DNA of 64,000 bases, from assembly GCA_035192965.1 (NCBI GenBank), contig CP136571.1, positions 3,366,501-3,430,500 of the forward strand, in the 5' to 3' direction. Below the pieces are notes generated by a model, which searched no databases, was not told where the DNA came from, and saw only the letters and a list, made by a program, of their open reading frames with translations. This DNA comes from Fuscovulum sp. (GTDB lineage: Bacteria > Pseudomonadota > Alphaproteobacteria > Rhodobacterales > Rhodobacteraceae). Shown here piece by piece: positions 18,533 to 27,283 of this stretch (position 1 is its first letter; each line of letters begins with the position of its first letter). The translations under genes and the position numbers were made by a program.

Positions 18533-20092
18533 TTACACCAAATCGAAATCCGTAAGGGTCAATGCCGTCACGCCGGTCAGCGTCGCCACCAAAACCGGTG
18601 CACTCCCGCCTACGCCATCGCTGTCCCAGAACAATTGCCGGTTTGCCGGATTGAAAAAGAACCACGACGCCCCGCTTCCACCCGCCGAGGTTCCGTTCAC
18701 AAATCGCAGAGTCGAGTCCATTCCGGCGAAGCTGTCGACCTCGAACCGCAACCGATCCACGCCGGACACGAAGTCTGTGACTGTATCATTGAACAGGGCG
18801 TCATTGTCCCAATTCTGAAAGGAAAACACATCGCTTCCCGCGCCTCCGGACAAGCGGTCGCGTCCGCTTCCACCATCAAGCCAATCATTGCCTGCGCCAC
18901 CTGAAAGCGTATCATTGCCAGCATCACCGTAAAGTTCGTTTGCAAGCCGATTGCCCGTAAAGCGATCGGCCAAAAACGTACCGGCGAGGTCTTCGATACC
19001 GATCAGGTTTTCCACATTACCAAAACCGTCGTTGATCACGCGATTCGTGGACAGGGCCAAATTCACCACGGCGCCGGTATTGACGTCGTCATCCCCAAAA
19101 AACACCACATCGCGCCCGGCCCCGCCATCAATCCGATCCACTCCCTCGCGGCCAATAAAGAAATTGCGATCTGCGTTGCCGATAAGGACATCATTTGCCG
19201 CCGTACCTGAGACCACTTCGATCCCCGACAACCGATCAGTGTTTCCCCAGCCATCCGTCGCGGTGCCGGTCGCCAGATTGACCGTCACCCCCAGTAGGCC
19301 GCCAAAATCGGCATCTAGATGATACCATACCGCGTCAAAACCCGAGCCCCCGTCGATCGTGTCATTCCCACGCAGCCCCGCAAACTGCTCCTCCGCGGCG
19401 GACCCGGTAAAGTTGTCGGACATCCGCGAACCCTGCACCCGCTCGATTCCGAACAGAGTGTCGGTCCCACCCCAACTATCCGTGGCAACCCCGGTCGCCA
19501 GATTCACAACCGCGCCGCGAAAGGCCGATCCATCGAAAAAGCTTTCAGAGAGGGAATAGGTATCCCGGCCATGGCCACCAAAGATCGTGTCATTTCCAGC
19601 ACCCGCCTCGATGAAATCCCAGCCGCCGCCGCCATAGATCACATCATTGCCACCGTTGCGCCCGCCGATGATTTCATCATCGAGATCCGACCCATTGATC
19701 GTGTCGTTGCCCGCCAGGAACAGCGAAAAAAGTTCCCAGCCATTGGGCGTCCTTTGCTGTCCGAACCGTTCCCATCCGAACATAAAATGATCAAAATCCG
19801 TCAGCTCAATCGAGAGTCCGGTCACTGTCATCCAGACCTGCCCGTTCACGCTCAGTGTGACAGCCTGCACCTCGCCCGACAGAGGCCGCGTCGGCGTCCC
19901 CGGAGCATAGGTGAGGCCGACCCCCGTTACCGTAATCACCAATACACCCACAGAACTTGCAGGATTGGTCAGGGTCACGGATGTCGGCGACCGGATCAGC
20001 GACAAGTTTGGATCACTTCGGGAAAACTCGAAAAGATCCGGCAACCACACATCATTCGTGTTGACGGCATTGGTCAGGGTCAAAACAGCCAT
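18533..20092 (-). CDS. Secreted RTX calcium-binding protein, paralogue 1
   Basis: This 519-residue acidic protein lacks a Sec signal and carries glycine/aspartate RTX nonapeptides (GGxGxDxU), for example GGAGNDWLDGGSGRDRL, so it is a Ca2+-binding substrate of a type I secretion system. Residues about 1-130 form a non-RTX domain shared with the two downstream paralogues (TLTNAVN, LPDLFEF, DHFMFGW). The middle has four modules of the form VNLATGxATDxWG..TDxLxxIE separated by RTX loops. The end has VFSFQNWDND, DTVTDFVSGVDRLRF and a hydrophobic secretion-signal-like tail. Start ATG 20092 matches the Met of the paralogues. No transporter is in the window. Confidence 0.9.
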   Translation of the reverse strand: MAVLTLTNAVNTNDVWLPDLFEFSRSDPNLSLIRSPTSVTLTNPASSVGVLVITVTGVGLTYAPGTPTRPLSGEVQAVTLSVNGQVWMTVTGLSIELTDFDHFMFGWERFGQQRTPNGWELFSLFLAGNDTINGSDLDDEIIGGRNGGNDVIYGGGGWDFIEAGAGNDTIFGGHGRDTYSLSESFFDGSAFRGAVVNLATGVATDSWGGTDTLFGIERVQGSRMSDNFTGSAAEEQFAGLRGNDTIDGGSGFDAVWYHLDADFGGLLGVTVNLATGTATDGWGNTDRLSGIEVVSGTAANDVLIGNADRNFFIGREGVDRIDGGAGRDVVFFGDDDVNTGAVVNLALSTNRVINDGFGNVENLIGIEDLAGTFLADRFTGNRLANELYGDAGNDTLSGGAGNDWLDGGSGRDRLSGGAGSDVFSFQNWDNDALFNDTVTDFVSGVDRLRFEVDSFAGMDSTLRFVNGTSAGGSGASWFFFNPANRQLFWDSDGVGGSAPVLVATLTGVTALTLTDFDLV

Positions 20093-20280
20093 GCTAGGCA
20101 CCCGATAAATCGTTAAAATACTCGACTCAGGTTAGGAACAGCCAAGCAGCTTGGCAAGCCATTTGGAGCTTACCTTCCCTCCCCACCACGCGTCACTCGT
20201 CCTCCTTGACCGCAAAGCGCCGAGCCCCAACGATCCCGGGAAGCGCGACCTGCACCCTGATGGTCAATGTCGCGGCCGGA

Positions 20281-20303
20281 ACGATTTCTGCATTAGAAAT
20301 CGT
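20281..20303 (-). terminator. Hairpin overlapping the stop of the DUF6525 gene
   Basis: ACGATTTCT (20281-20289) pairs perfectly with AGAAATCGT (20295-20303) around a 5-nt loop that includes the TAA stop. It probably ends the transcript of the COG0523/DUF6525 pair. Confidence 0.5.
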
Positions 20304-20577
20304 CGCGTGATTTGCGCCAAATTTCACCAATTCCCCGCTCACGCGCCGCATTCTCCCGCGCCAGCGTCGCCGCCTCGACCTCGGCCAGACGCTGCAACGC
20401 GCCTTCTATGCCGCTCCGGCGCACCTCCCGCTCCCAGATTCGCTGCGCACTCTTGGCGCTCCAAGGCAGCGCCGCGCCTTTCAGCCAAAGCCGCAACGGC
20501 GCAGGCAGGCGGTCATGCGCCCGCATCGCGCAGCCCTCACGCCGCCGGGCCAGCGGCGAGGACAGGTTCCCGCTCAT
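20293..20577 (-). CDS. DUF6525 family protein
   Basis: This 94-residue basic protein has the block [21 protein letters not shown] and a helical C-terminus, a pattern I associate with DUF6525, a small family found mainly in Rhodobacterales with no known function. The start ATG 20577 overlaps the stop of the upstream COG0523 GTPase gene by 4 nt, so it is translated with it and should share its zinc control. There is no signal peptide or membrane segment. It may be a partner of the GTPase, but this is inference from the overlap only. Confidence 0.7.
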   Translation of the reverse strand: MSGNLSSPLARRREGCAMRAHDRLPAPLRLWLKGAALPWSAKSAQRIWEREVRRSGIEGALQRLAEVEAATLARENAARERGIGEIWRKSRDDF

Positions 20578-21782
20578 GCCGCCTTCCACAGCGGAAAGGG
20601 ATCCGCCATCCCCGCCCAGTCACCGGGGGCGAACCCTTCGGCGGGCACCAGCGCCGCATCCAACGCCGCGACAATGGCCGCGCGGTCCATCCCATGCCCG
20701 ATGAACACGATCTCCTGCCGCCGGTCGCCCCAAGGCTCGGCCCAATGCGCGCGCAGATCGGCCAGCGCATCGGGATGCTTGGGCCACCGCCCCTCAGGCA
20801 CCGCCGCCCACCAGCGGCCCAAGGGCGACACCGATGACACCGCCCCCGCCAGCGAAAACTCCGCCGCCCAGTCGGGCCGTGTGGCCAGCCAGAAATGCCC
20901 CTTCGCCCGGATCACCCCCGGCAAATCACCGTTCAGCACCGCATGAATGCGCGCCGGATCAAAGGGCCGCCGCGCGCGATAGACAAAACTGGCGATCCCG
21001 TATTCCTCGCTCTCCGGCACATGCGACGCGAACCCGTAAAGCTCCTTGGCCCAGAGCGGATGCTCTGCCGCACGGTCGAAATCGAACAGACCAGTGCCCA
21101 GGATGGCGCCCGGTGGCACCCGCCCGTGATCGACCTCGATCACCCGCGCATCGGGGTTCAGCGCTGCGATGATCTTGCGCGCCGTATCCACCCGCGCCGC
21201 CCCGGCATCGCGCACCTTGTTCAGCACGATCACATTGGAAAACTCGATCTGCTCGGTGAGCAGGTTCACCAGCGCGCGCCCGTCGCCTTCGGGTGTTTCC
21301 ACCCGCGCTGCCAGAAAATCATGGCTCGCGAAATCCCGGGTCAGGTTGATGGCATCCACCACCGTCACCATCGTATCCAGCCGCGCCACATCCGACAGGC
21401 TGATCCCCTCCGCATCGCGGAAGTCAAAGGTCGCGGCCACCGGCAGCGGCTCTGATATCCCGCTCGATTCGATCAGCAGATGATCGAACCGCCCCGCCTC
21501 GGCCAGCTTGCGCACCTCCACCAGCAGATCGTCGCGCAGGGTGCAGCAGATGCAGCCATTGGTCATTTCCACCAGCTTTTCCTCGGCCTGATGCATCTCG
21601 GCCCCGGCGCGGATCAGGTCGGCGTCAATATTCACCTCGGCCATATCGTTGACGATGACCGCCACCCGCAGCCCGTCGCGATTGTTCAGCACATGCGACA
21701 GCAGCGTGGTTTTTCCGGCACCAAGGAAACCGGACAGGACGGTGACGGGCAAGCGGTTGTCTTTCTGAAAAACTTCGGACAT
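20574..21782 (-). CDS. COG0523 (CobW/ZigA-like) zinc-regulated GTPase
   Basis: This 402-residue P-loop GTPase has Walker [10 protein letters not shown] at residues 18-26 and the metal-binding CICC motif at 77-80 of the COG0523 family. A CobW C-terminal domain contains [15 protein letters not shown]. The long C-terminus and the Zur-like box just upstream point to a ZigA/ZinU-type zinc metallochaperone rather than cobalamin synthesis, and no cob genes are nearby. The GTP-specificity motif reads LNKVRD instead of NKxD. The ATG follows a GGAG site. Confidence 0.88.
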   Translation of the reverse strand: MSEVFQKDNRLPVTVLSGFLGAGKTTLLSHVLNNRDGLRVAVIVNDMAEVNIDADLIRAGAEMHQAEEKLVEMTNGCICCTLRDDLLVEVRKLAEAGRFDHLLIESSGISEPLPVAATFDFRDAEGISLSDVARLDTMVTVVDAINLTRDFASHDFLAARVETPEGDGRALVNLLTEQIEFSNVIVLNKVRDAGAARVDTARKIIAALNPDARVIEVDHGRVPPGAILGTGLFDFDRAAEHPLWAKELYGFASHVPESEEYGIASFVYRARRPFDPARIHAVLNGDLPGVIRAKGHFWLATRPDWAAEFSLAGAVSSVSPLGRWWAAVPEGRWPKHPDALADLRAHWAEPWGDRRQEIVFIGHGMDRAAIVAALDAALVPAEGFAPGDWAGMADPFPLWKAA

Positions 21783-21796
21783 TCGGCGACTCCATA

Positions 21797-21813
21797 ATGT
21801 TATATCATAACAT
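21797..21813 (-). promoter_or_regulatory. Candidate Zur box upstream of the COG0523 GTPase
   Basis: The sequence ATGTTATATCATAACAT has a TGTTAT-ATC-ATAACA dyad. It matches the alphaproteobacterial Zur pattern (TGTTATAnnATAACA type) as I know it. It ends 15 bp before the start codon at 21782, where repressor binding would block transcription when zinc is ample. Confidence 0.75.
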
Positions 21814-21880
21814 ATATGCGTCGATCCTAAGCCTGTCCAGCAGCCCCAGTCTGGCCAAGAGAGTTTCCAACAAACATGAA

Positions 21881-21907
21881 AGGGCGGCGCCTGTCCGGCA
21901 CCACCCT
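21881..21907 (-). terminator. Terminator after RTX paralogue 2
   Basis: On the minus strand AGGGTGGTGCC pairs with GGCGCCGCCCT (11 pairs, two of them G-U) around a 5-nt loop, followed by TTCATGTTT. It lies 28 bp beyond the stop of the second RTX gene. Confidence 0.6.
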
Positions 21908-21935
21908 CCGGCTTAATCCGAACGCTGGGCCTGGG

Positions 21936-23513
21936 TCAGCCCCAAAACTCGAAATCGCTTGCTGCCAGTTGGTTAACACCCGTTAGGGTAACTACGAGGT
22001 ATGCGGCTGCGCCTCCGATACCGTCGGCATCCCAGAAAAGCCGATTGGTCGCACCATCAAAGTAAAACCAAGCCTCCCCGGCAGTCCCGGCGCTGGTTCC
22101 GTTCTGAAAACGCAACGGTTCCGTCGACCAGGCCGAAACCAACGTGTCAATGCCAGATCGAAAGTCGGTGATCACTGGCCCCCATGATCCTCCTCCAGCA
22201 TCTCCCAATACGAATAGCCCATCAAAGACAAAGACATCGGCCCCCGTACCCCCGGTCAACTGATCGAATCCACGGCCGACCACCAGCGTGTCATTGCCCG
22301 CCCCACCGTTGATCGTGTCGTTGCCGTCATAGCCGCTTATCCGATTCGCCAAACGGTTTCCGGTGAGGTTATCCGCAAGAGAAGTACCGTTGAGGTTCTC
22401 TATGCTGACCAGCGTCTCCCGATTGCCGAACCCGTCATTCTGCACCTGATTTGTGGTCAGCGACAAATTCACGATAGCCCCGTTAAGCACATCAGGTGTC
22501 CAAAAGTCCGCCGTGTCCCGCCCTGCCCCCCCGTTGATGACATCCACACCAGCCCCACCGATAATCAGGTTGTCCCGCAGATTGCCGACAATCGTATCGC
22601 TGCGGTTTGTGCCAATGACATCTTCTATGTTCACCAGCCTGTCTGTATTGCCCCATCCATCCGTGGCGATGCCGGTGGTCAGGTTCACGTTCACCGCCGC
22701 ATTTCCGCCCCAACGCGCATCCCAATCATAGCGGACTAGGTCGATGCCGCCCCCGCCGTTGATCGTGTCATTCCCTCGCAAGCCCCCGAACTGCTCCCCT
22801 GCATCCGATCCGGTAAAGCGGTCCGACATCCGCGATCCTTCCACCCGCTCGATCGACGACAGCGTGTCCGTCCCGCCCCAACTGTCCAGCGCCCGCCCCG
22901 TCGCAAGGTTCACATTCGCTCCGCGATAGGCCGAACCGTCCCAATGCGTCTGGCTCAGGGAATACATGTCGCTCCCGCCGCCGCCATTGATCGTGTCATT
23001 GCCCGCATCCGCCATGATGAAATCAGATCCACCCCCGGCATTGATCAGGTCATTTCCCGTATTGAATCCGTCAGCAAGGTCATCGTCACCGGCCGACCCG
23101 TTGATCGTGTCATTGCCGGCAAGAAAAAGAGAGAACAGGTCAAACCCATTGCCGGGGCGGTATTGGCCCCGATCTTCCCAACCGAACATAAAGTGGACCA
23201 GATCTGTCAAGGCAACCGACAGGCCGGAAATCGTCATCCACAATTGGCCATTGATCGACAGGGTCACTGTATCGACAATGCCGGATAGCGGCGCGCCCTG
23301 ATCTCCCGTACTTGCGTCCACAAAGTAGGTGAAACCTGTGCCCGTCGCCACAATAGTGGACAGGCCCGCAGCTCCCGGCGCGGTCAATTCCATCCGCGTT
23401 GCCGAGGTGGTGACCAGGGGATCAAGGTTTGGATCCAGCGCGTCGAAAACGAACAAACCCGGCAAGAAGTAATCATTAAAATTTACAGCGTTTGTATAGG
23501 TCACAACAGCCAT
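21936..23513 (-). CDS. Secreted RTX calcium-binding protein, paralogue 2
   Basis: The 525-residue protein is collinear with the first and third RTX paralogues. It has the same N-terminal domain (TYTNAVN, LPGLFVFD, GPLSGIVDT-like and VHFMFGW), RTX repeats such as GGGGSDFIMADAGNDTI, repeated VNLATGxAxDxWGGTDTL modules, and a C-terminal DFRSGIDTLV plus a hydrophobic tail ending in DFEFWG. The RTX core before the tail is shorter than in the others. There is no Sec signal; type I export is inferred. Start ATG 23513 aligns with those of the paralogues. Confidence 0.9.
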   Translation of the reverse strand: MAVVTYTNAVNFNDYFLPGLFVFDALDPNLDPLVTTSATRMELTAPGAAGLSTIVATGTGFTYFVDASTGDQGAPLSGIVDTVTLSINGQLWMTISGLSVALTDLVHFMFGWEDRGQYRPGNGFDLFSLFLAGNDTINGSAGDDDLADGFNTGNDLINAGGGSDFIMADAGNDTINGGGGSDMYSLSQTHWDGSAYRGANVNLATGRALDSWGGTDTLSSIERVEGSRMSDRFTGSDAGEQFGGLRGNDTINGGGGIDLVRYDWDARWGGNAAVNVNLTTGIATDGWGNTDRLVNIEDVIGTNRSDTIVGNLRDNLIIGGAGVDVINGGAGRDTADFWTPDVLNGAIVNLSLTTNQVQNDGFGNRETLVSIENLNGTSLADNLTGNRLANRISGYDGNDTINGGAGNDTLVVGRGFDQLTGGTGADVFVFDGLFVLGDAGGGSWGPVITDFRSGIDTLVSAWSTEPLRFQNGTSAGTAGEAWFYFDGATNRLFWDADGIGGAAAYLVVTLTGVNQLAASDFEFWG

Positions 23514-23648
23514 AACTGGCACCCCCTAAACTCATTACATTATCAACCAAAGCTTACTCATGCTCGTTGAGTCTGCCAAGCTTCCTCCCACGTCTCTTAA
23601 CCGCTGCCTTGCATAAGCCCGATCAAGCCCCGCCCGCACAAAACGAAA

Positions 23649-23671
23649 GGGGCGGCCCAGTAGACCGCCCC
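23649..23671 (-). terminator. Terminator after RTX paralogue 3
   Basis: GGGGCGG (23649-23655) pairs with CCGCCCC (23665-23671). Read on the minus strand the stem is followed by TTTCGTTTT, giving a fair Rho-independent terminator 21 bp after the stop of the third RTX gene. Confidence 0.65.
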
Positions 23672-23692
23672 AAACCCCGGATCATGCCGGCA

Positions 23693-25267
23693 TCAGAACA
23701 GATCGAAATCCGCCGCTGTCAGGCTGTCCACACCGACCAGCGTCGCCACCAGCACCGCCGCCGCGCCGCCGATGCCATCGGCATCCCAGAACAACCGGTC
23801 TGTCGCCGTGTTGAAGAAGAACCAAGATTCCCCCGTTCCGCCCGCCGTTGTGCCGTTGCGGAACCGCACCGTGCCGTCCATCCCGGCAAAATCCTCAAAG
23901 GCAAAGGCCAGCGAGTCGATGCCCGATCTGAAATCGGTGATCCGGTCGCCAAAGGGGTTCGACCCATCCCAACTGTCAAAGACAAACACGTCGGACCCCG
24001 TACCGCCGGTCAGGGTATCCACGTCCGCCCCACCGTTCAGCGTATCATTGCCGCCACCGCCCGACAGCGTGTCGTTGGCCGCATCGCCATACAGGTCATT
24101 GGCGAACCCATTGCCGGTAAACGAATCGGCCAGCTGGGTGCCCCACAGGTTTTCGATGCTGACCAGCGTCTCGCGGTTGCCGAACCCGTCATTCTGCACC
24201 TGCTCGGTGGCAAAGGAGAGGTTGACGTTGGCCCCGTTGAACACCTCATCGTCCAAGAAATCGACGGTATCCCGCCCCGACCCACCGTTGATGGCATCCA
24301 CCCCGTCAAAGCCGCGGAAGATGTTGTCCTGCGAATTGCCGACAATCGTATCACTGCGGGCAGAGCCCCAGACGTTTTCGATGTTCAACAGCCGGTCCGT
24401 ATTGCCCCAGCCATCCGTGGCGGTCCCGGTGGTCAGGTTCACGTTCACCGCTCCGGTCCCGCCCCAGCGCGCGTCCCGGTCATAGCGGACCGTATCCGCA
24501 CCGCCGCCGCCATTGATCGTGTCATTGCCGCGCAGACCGGCGAACTCTTCCTCCGCATCCGATCCGGTAAAGCGGTCCGACATCCGCGATCCTTCCAACC
24601 GCTCGATCGAAGACAGCGTGTCCGTCCCGCCCCAACTGTCCAGCGCCCGCCCTGTCGCAAGGTTCACATTCGCCCCGCGATAGGCCGCACCGTCCCAAAA
24701 GGTTTCGCTGAAAGAATAAACGTCCTCGTCCGCACCCCCAAAAATGGTGTCATTCCCGGCATCGGCCTTGATGAAGTCATACCCGGCCCCGGCATTGATC
24801 AGGTCATTGCCCGTGTTGCGCCCACCGATGATGTCATCGCCATTATCCGATCCGTTGATCGTGTCATCCCCGGCCAGGAACAGCGAAAACAGGTCAAACC
24901 CATTGCCGGGGCGATAGTCGCCCCTGTTGAACCAGCCGAACATGAAATGATCCAGATCGGTCAGTTCCACCGACAGGCCGGTGATCGTCATCCAAACTTG
25001 GCCATCGACCGACAGCGTCACCGTGTCGACGATGCCGGAAAGTGGGCCGCCCGGATCCCCAGTGATCGGATCGGTGAAATAGGTAAAGCCCGTCCCCGTC
25101 GCCGAAATCGTCACCGTGCCCGGCTCGCGGGGCATGGTGAGCACAACCTGCGTGGGTGAAGTAGAGATATCCGGGTCGAAAGCTGGATCCTGCGAGTCGA
25201 ACTCGAAAAGCTCCGGAAGATAGTAGTCGTCCGAATTCGAAGCGTTGGTAAACGTAACAACAGGCAT
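23693..25267 (-). CDS. Secreted RTX calcium-binding protein, paralogue 3
   Basis: This 524-residue protein is the closest relative of paralogue 2, and parts of the two genes are almost identical at the DNA level. It has the shared N-terminal domain (TFTNASN, LPELFEF, DHFMFGW), RTX loops (GGGGNDTLNGGADVDTL), and the C-terminal ITDFRSGIDSLAF then LFWDADGIGG and a final DFDLF. The short acidic-hydrophobic end is typical of type I secretion signals. I set the start at ATG 25267, preceded by GGGAG; the open frame extends upstream without homology. The role may be adhesion, matrix or surface layer. Confidence 0.9.
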   Translation of the reverse strand: MPVVTFTNASNSDDYYLPELFEFDSQDPAFDPDISTSPTQVVLTMPREPGTVTISATGTGFTYFTDPITGDPGGPLSGIVDTVTLSVDGQVWMTITGLSVELTDLDHFMFGWFNRGDYRPGNGFDLFSLFLAGDDTINGSDNGDDIIGGRNTGNDLINAGAGYDFIKADAGNDTIFGGADEDVYSFSETFWDGAAYRGANVNLATGRALDSWGGTDTLSSIERLEGSRMSDRFTGSDAEEEFAGLRGNDTINGGGGADTVRYDRDARWGGTGAVNVNLTTGTATDGWGNTDRLLNIENVWGSARSDTIVGNSQDNIFRGFDGVDAINGGSGRDTVDFLDDEVFNGANVNLSFATEQVQNDGFGNRETLVSIENLWGTQLADSFTGNGFANDLYGDAANDTLSGGGGNDTLNGGADVDTLTGGTGSDVFVFDSWDGSNPFGDRITDFRSGIDSLAFAFEDFAGMDGTVRFRNGTTAGGTGESWFFFNTATDRLFWDADGIGGAAAVLVATLVGVDSLTAADFDLF

Positions 25268-25416
25268 AACGGGTACTCCCAAACTCAATACACAACTGCC
25301 CCAAAAACTACCCCCGTCACCTGAGTCTGCCAAGCCATTTCCCGCGCCCCCTTCCCTTCCCCCCCGCCCCCGTGTAATGCCCCTCCCCTGACGCCCAAAC
25401 CCCCGGAGCCCCTGCA

Positions 25417-26205
25417 ATGCAAGGCAGCGCGAACCTCAACCTGATGATCAAAGCCGCCCGCAAGGCCGGCCGCTCGTTGGTCAAGGACTTCCGCGAAGTG
25501 GAAAACCTTCAGGTCTCCACCAAGGGCCCCGGCGATTTCGTCAGCCGCGCCGACCGCGAGGCAGAGCGCATCATCAAGGAAGAGTTGATGGGCGCGCGGC
25601 CGACCTATGGCTGGCTGGGCGAAGAAACCGGCCGCACCGATGGCGCCGATCCAACCCGCCGCTGGCTTGTCGATCCGTTGGACGGCACCACCAATTTCCT
25701 GCACGGGATGCCGCATTGGGCTGTCTCCATCGCGCTGGAACACAAGGGCGACATCGTCTCTGCCGTCGTCTATGACGCCGCCAAGGATGAGCTGTTCTGG
25801 GCCGAAAAGGGCGCAGGCGCCTGGATGAACGACCGCCGCATGCGCGTGTCTGGCCGGCGTGAAATGCATGACGCCGTCTTCGCCACCGGGGTGCCGTTCG
25901 GGGCCAAAAACACGCTCCCTGCCATGTTGCAGGATCTTGCGCGCCTGATGCCGGCCTGTGCCGGCGTGCGCCGCTGGGGCTCGGCCGCGCTCGATCTCGC
26001 CTATGTCGCTGCCGGCCGGTATGACGGCTATTGGGAACGCGAGTTGAAGGCTTGGGACATCGCCGCCGGGATCCTGCTGGTGCGCGAAGCGGGCGGTTTC
26101 GTCTCGGCCATCCGCGACGGCGACGATCCGCTGGAAAAAGGCGCCGTCATCTGCGCCAACGAACCCCTGTTCGAACCCTTCCGCAAGATCATCCGCGGCG
26201 CCTGA
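25417..26205 (+). CDS. suhB: Inositol monophosphatase family protein (SuhB-like)
   Basis: The 262-residue protein is a Mg2+/Li+-sensitive phosphatase of the FIG superfamily. Metal-binding motifs GEETG, DPLDGTTNF and KAWDIAAG are intact. In E. coli SuhB hydrolyses inositol-1-phosphate and binds RNA polymerase antitermination complexes. It is distinct from the HisN-like member at 56475, whose second motif reads DPIDGTRGY. It converges on the rhomboid gene with only 3 bp between stops. Confidence 0.92.
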   Translation: MQGSANLNLMIKAARKAGRSLVKDFREVENLQVSTKGPGDFVSRADREAERIIKEELMGARPTYGWLGEETGRTDGADPTRRWLVDPLDGTTNFLHGMPHWAVSIALEHKGDIVSAVVYDAAKDELFWAEKGAGAWMNDRRMRVSGRREMHDAVFATGVPFGAKNTLPAMLQDLARLMPACAGVRRWGSAALDLAYVAAGRYDGYWERELKAWDIAAGILLVREAGGFVSAIRDGDDPLEKGAVICANEPLFEPFRKIIRGA

Positions 26206-26208
26206 ACC

Positions 26209-26982
26209 CTATCGCCACGGGCCCGGTTTCGCCCCCGGCCCGCCGCGCCGGACGCGCGGCACGCCTGTGCGCACCACACGGTAGGTCGCCTCCGGATGCG
26301 GCGGCGAGCCCTGCGTGCGGCTCCAGAACTGCGGCCCGCCCCGCCGCAGCCACAAAGGCAGGCACAGCACCAGCCCCGCCACGAACCCGCCCGCATGCGC
26401 CCAATAGGCCACGCCCCCCACATCGGCGGGCGTCATCGCGCCATTGACCACCTGAAACCCGAACCACAGCCCCAGCATGATCCATGCCGGGATCGGAACC
26501 ACCCGAAAAAACACGATGAAGATGAACAGCACATCCACCTTGGCTCGGGGAAACAGCAGCAGATAGCCCCCCATCACCCCGGCAATCGCGCCCGATGCCC
26601 CCACCATTGGGATCATCGACGCCGGCTCTGCCGCGAATTGCAGGCCCGCTGCCGCCAGCCCTGACATGAGGTAGAACCCCAAGAACCGGACATGCCCCAT
26701 CTCATCTTCCAGATTGTCCCCGAAGATGTACAAAAACAGCATATTGCCCAGCAGATGCATCCAGCCCCCGTGCAGGAACATCGAGGTGACAAAGGTCTCA
26801 TACCCCTCACCAAAGCCGATGCGCGCCGGCACCAGCCCCCATTGCATGAAGAACCGCCCCACTTGCGCCTCGCCCGACAGGGCAAGCCAATAGGCCAGAA
26901 ACACCCCCACATTCACCGCAATCAGCGCGAGCGTGACAAAGGGCGTCCGCCCCGACGGGTTATGGTCGCGAATTGGAAACAT
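26209..26982 (-). CDS. Rhomboid family intramembrane serine protease
   Basis: The 257-residue protein has about six membrane spans. The catalytic Ser is in GASGAIAGVMG and the His in YWAHAGGFVAGL. The loop HGGWMHLLGNMLFL with conserved His and Asn for the oxyanion region is present, so the protease should be active. Rhomboids cut single-span membrane proteins within the bilayer. I choose ATG 26982 (MFPIRDHNPS), the common N-terminus of the family, over an ATG 27 bp upstream. The last 35 residues form a basic Gly/Pro-rich cytoplasmic tail. Confidence 0.9.
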   Translation of the reverse strand: MFPIRDHNPSGRTPFVTLALIAVNVGVFLAYWLALSGEAQVGRFFMQWGLVPARIGFGEGYETFVTSMFLHGGWMHLLGNMLFLYIFGDNLEDEMGHVRFLGFYLMSGLAAAGLQFAAEPASMIPMVGASGAIAGVMGGYLLLFPRAKVDVLFIFIVFFRVVPIPAWIMLGLWFGFQVVNGAMTPADVGGVAYWAHAGGFVAGLVLCLPLWLRRGGPQFWSRTQGSPPHPEATYRVVRTGVPRVRRGGPGAKPGPWR

Positions 26983-27104
26983 GCGCCTCAGGCTGGCCCG
27001 GCGGCCCATTCCGCGTCAAGCCTCTCCAATCACAAAGATCACGCCACCACATGACCCGCCCAACCGGAACCAAACGCCAGGGTGAAGGCTTTCGCACCGG
27101 GGCT

Positions 27105-27180
27105 TTCTTCTCTGTCCAAATATCCTCGGGGGTGAATTGGCGCAAAGCGCCAAGAGGGGGCAGAAGGCCCCCTTCCTTCA
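27105..27180. repeat. Dispersed GC-rich palindromic element, copy near putA
   Basis: The sequence reads TTCTTCTCTGTCC-AAATATCC, a G run, TGAATT, then GGCGC-AAA-GCGCC and finally GGGGG-N7-CCCCC and TTCCTTC. It has two hairpins and closely matches the copy at 53027. It lies directly before the A/T-rich hairpin array at 27181. Confidence 0.75.
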
Positions 27181-27277
27181 GAAATTCTTCACCGAAGAAT
27201 TTCCCAACCCCGAAAATTCTTCGAAGACGAATTTTCCCTCACCTCCAGCCCGAAAATTCTTTGCCGAAGAATTTTCG
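27181..27277. repeat. Array of three A/T-core hairpins downstream of putA
   Basis: Three successive inverted repeats share the arm GAAAATTCTT or a variant. They are 27181-27190/27194-27203 (10 bp, loop ACC), 27212-27219/27229-27236 (8 bp) and 27251-27261/27267-27277 (11 bp, 5-nt loop). The last lies 6 bp beyond the putA stop. Being A/T-rich in a GC-rich genome they stand out. They may terminate putA transcription. A similar array is at 34904. Confidence 0.75.
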
Positions 27278-27283
27278 GTCCCC

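Noticed and set aside
18533..25267. Repeat-rich region examined as a possible CRISPR array
   Set aside because: The repeats are in-frame RTX codons of varied sequence with no equal spacers.
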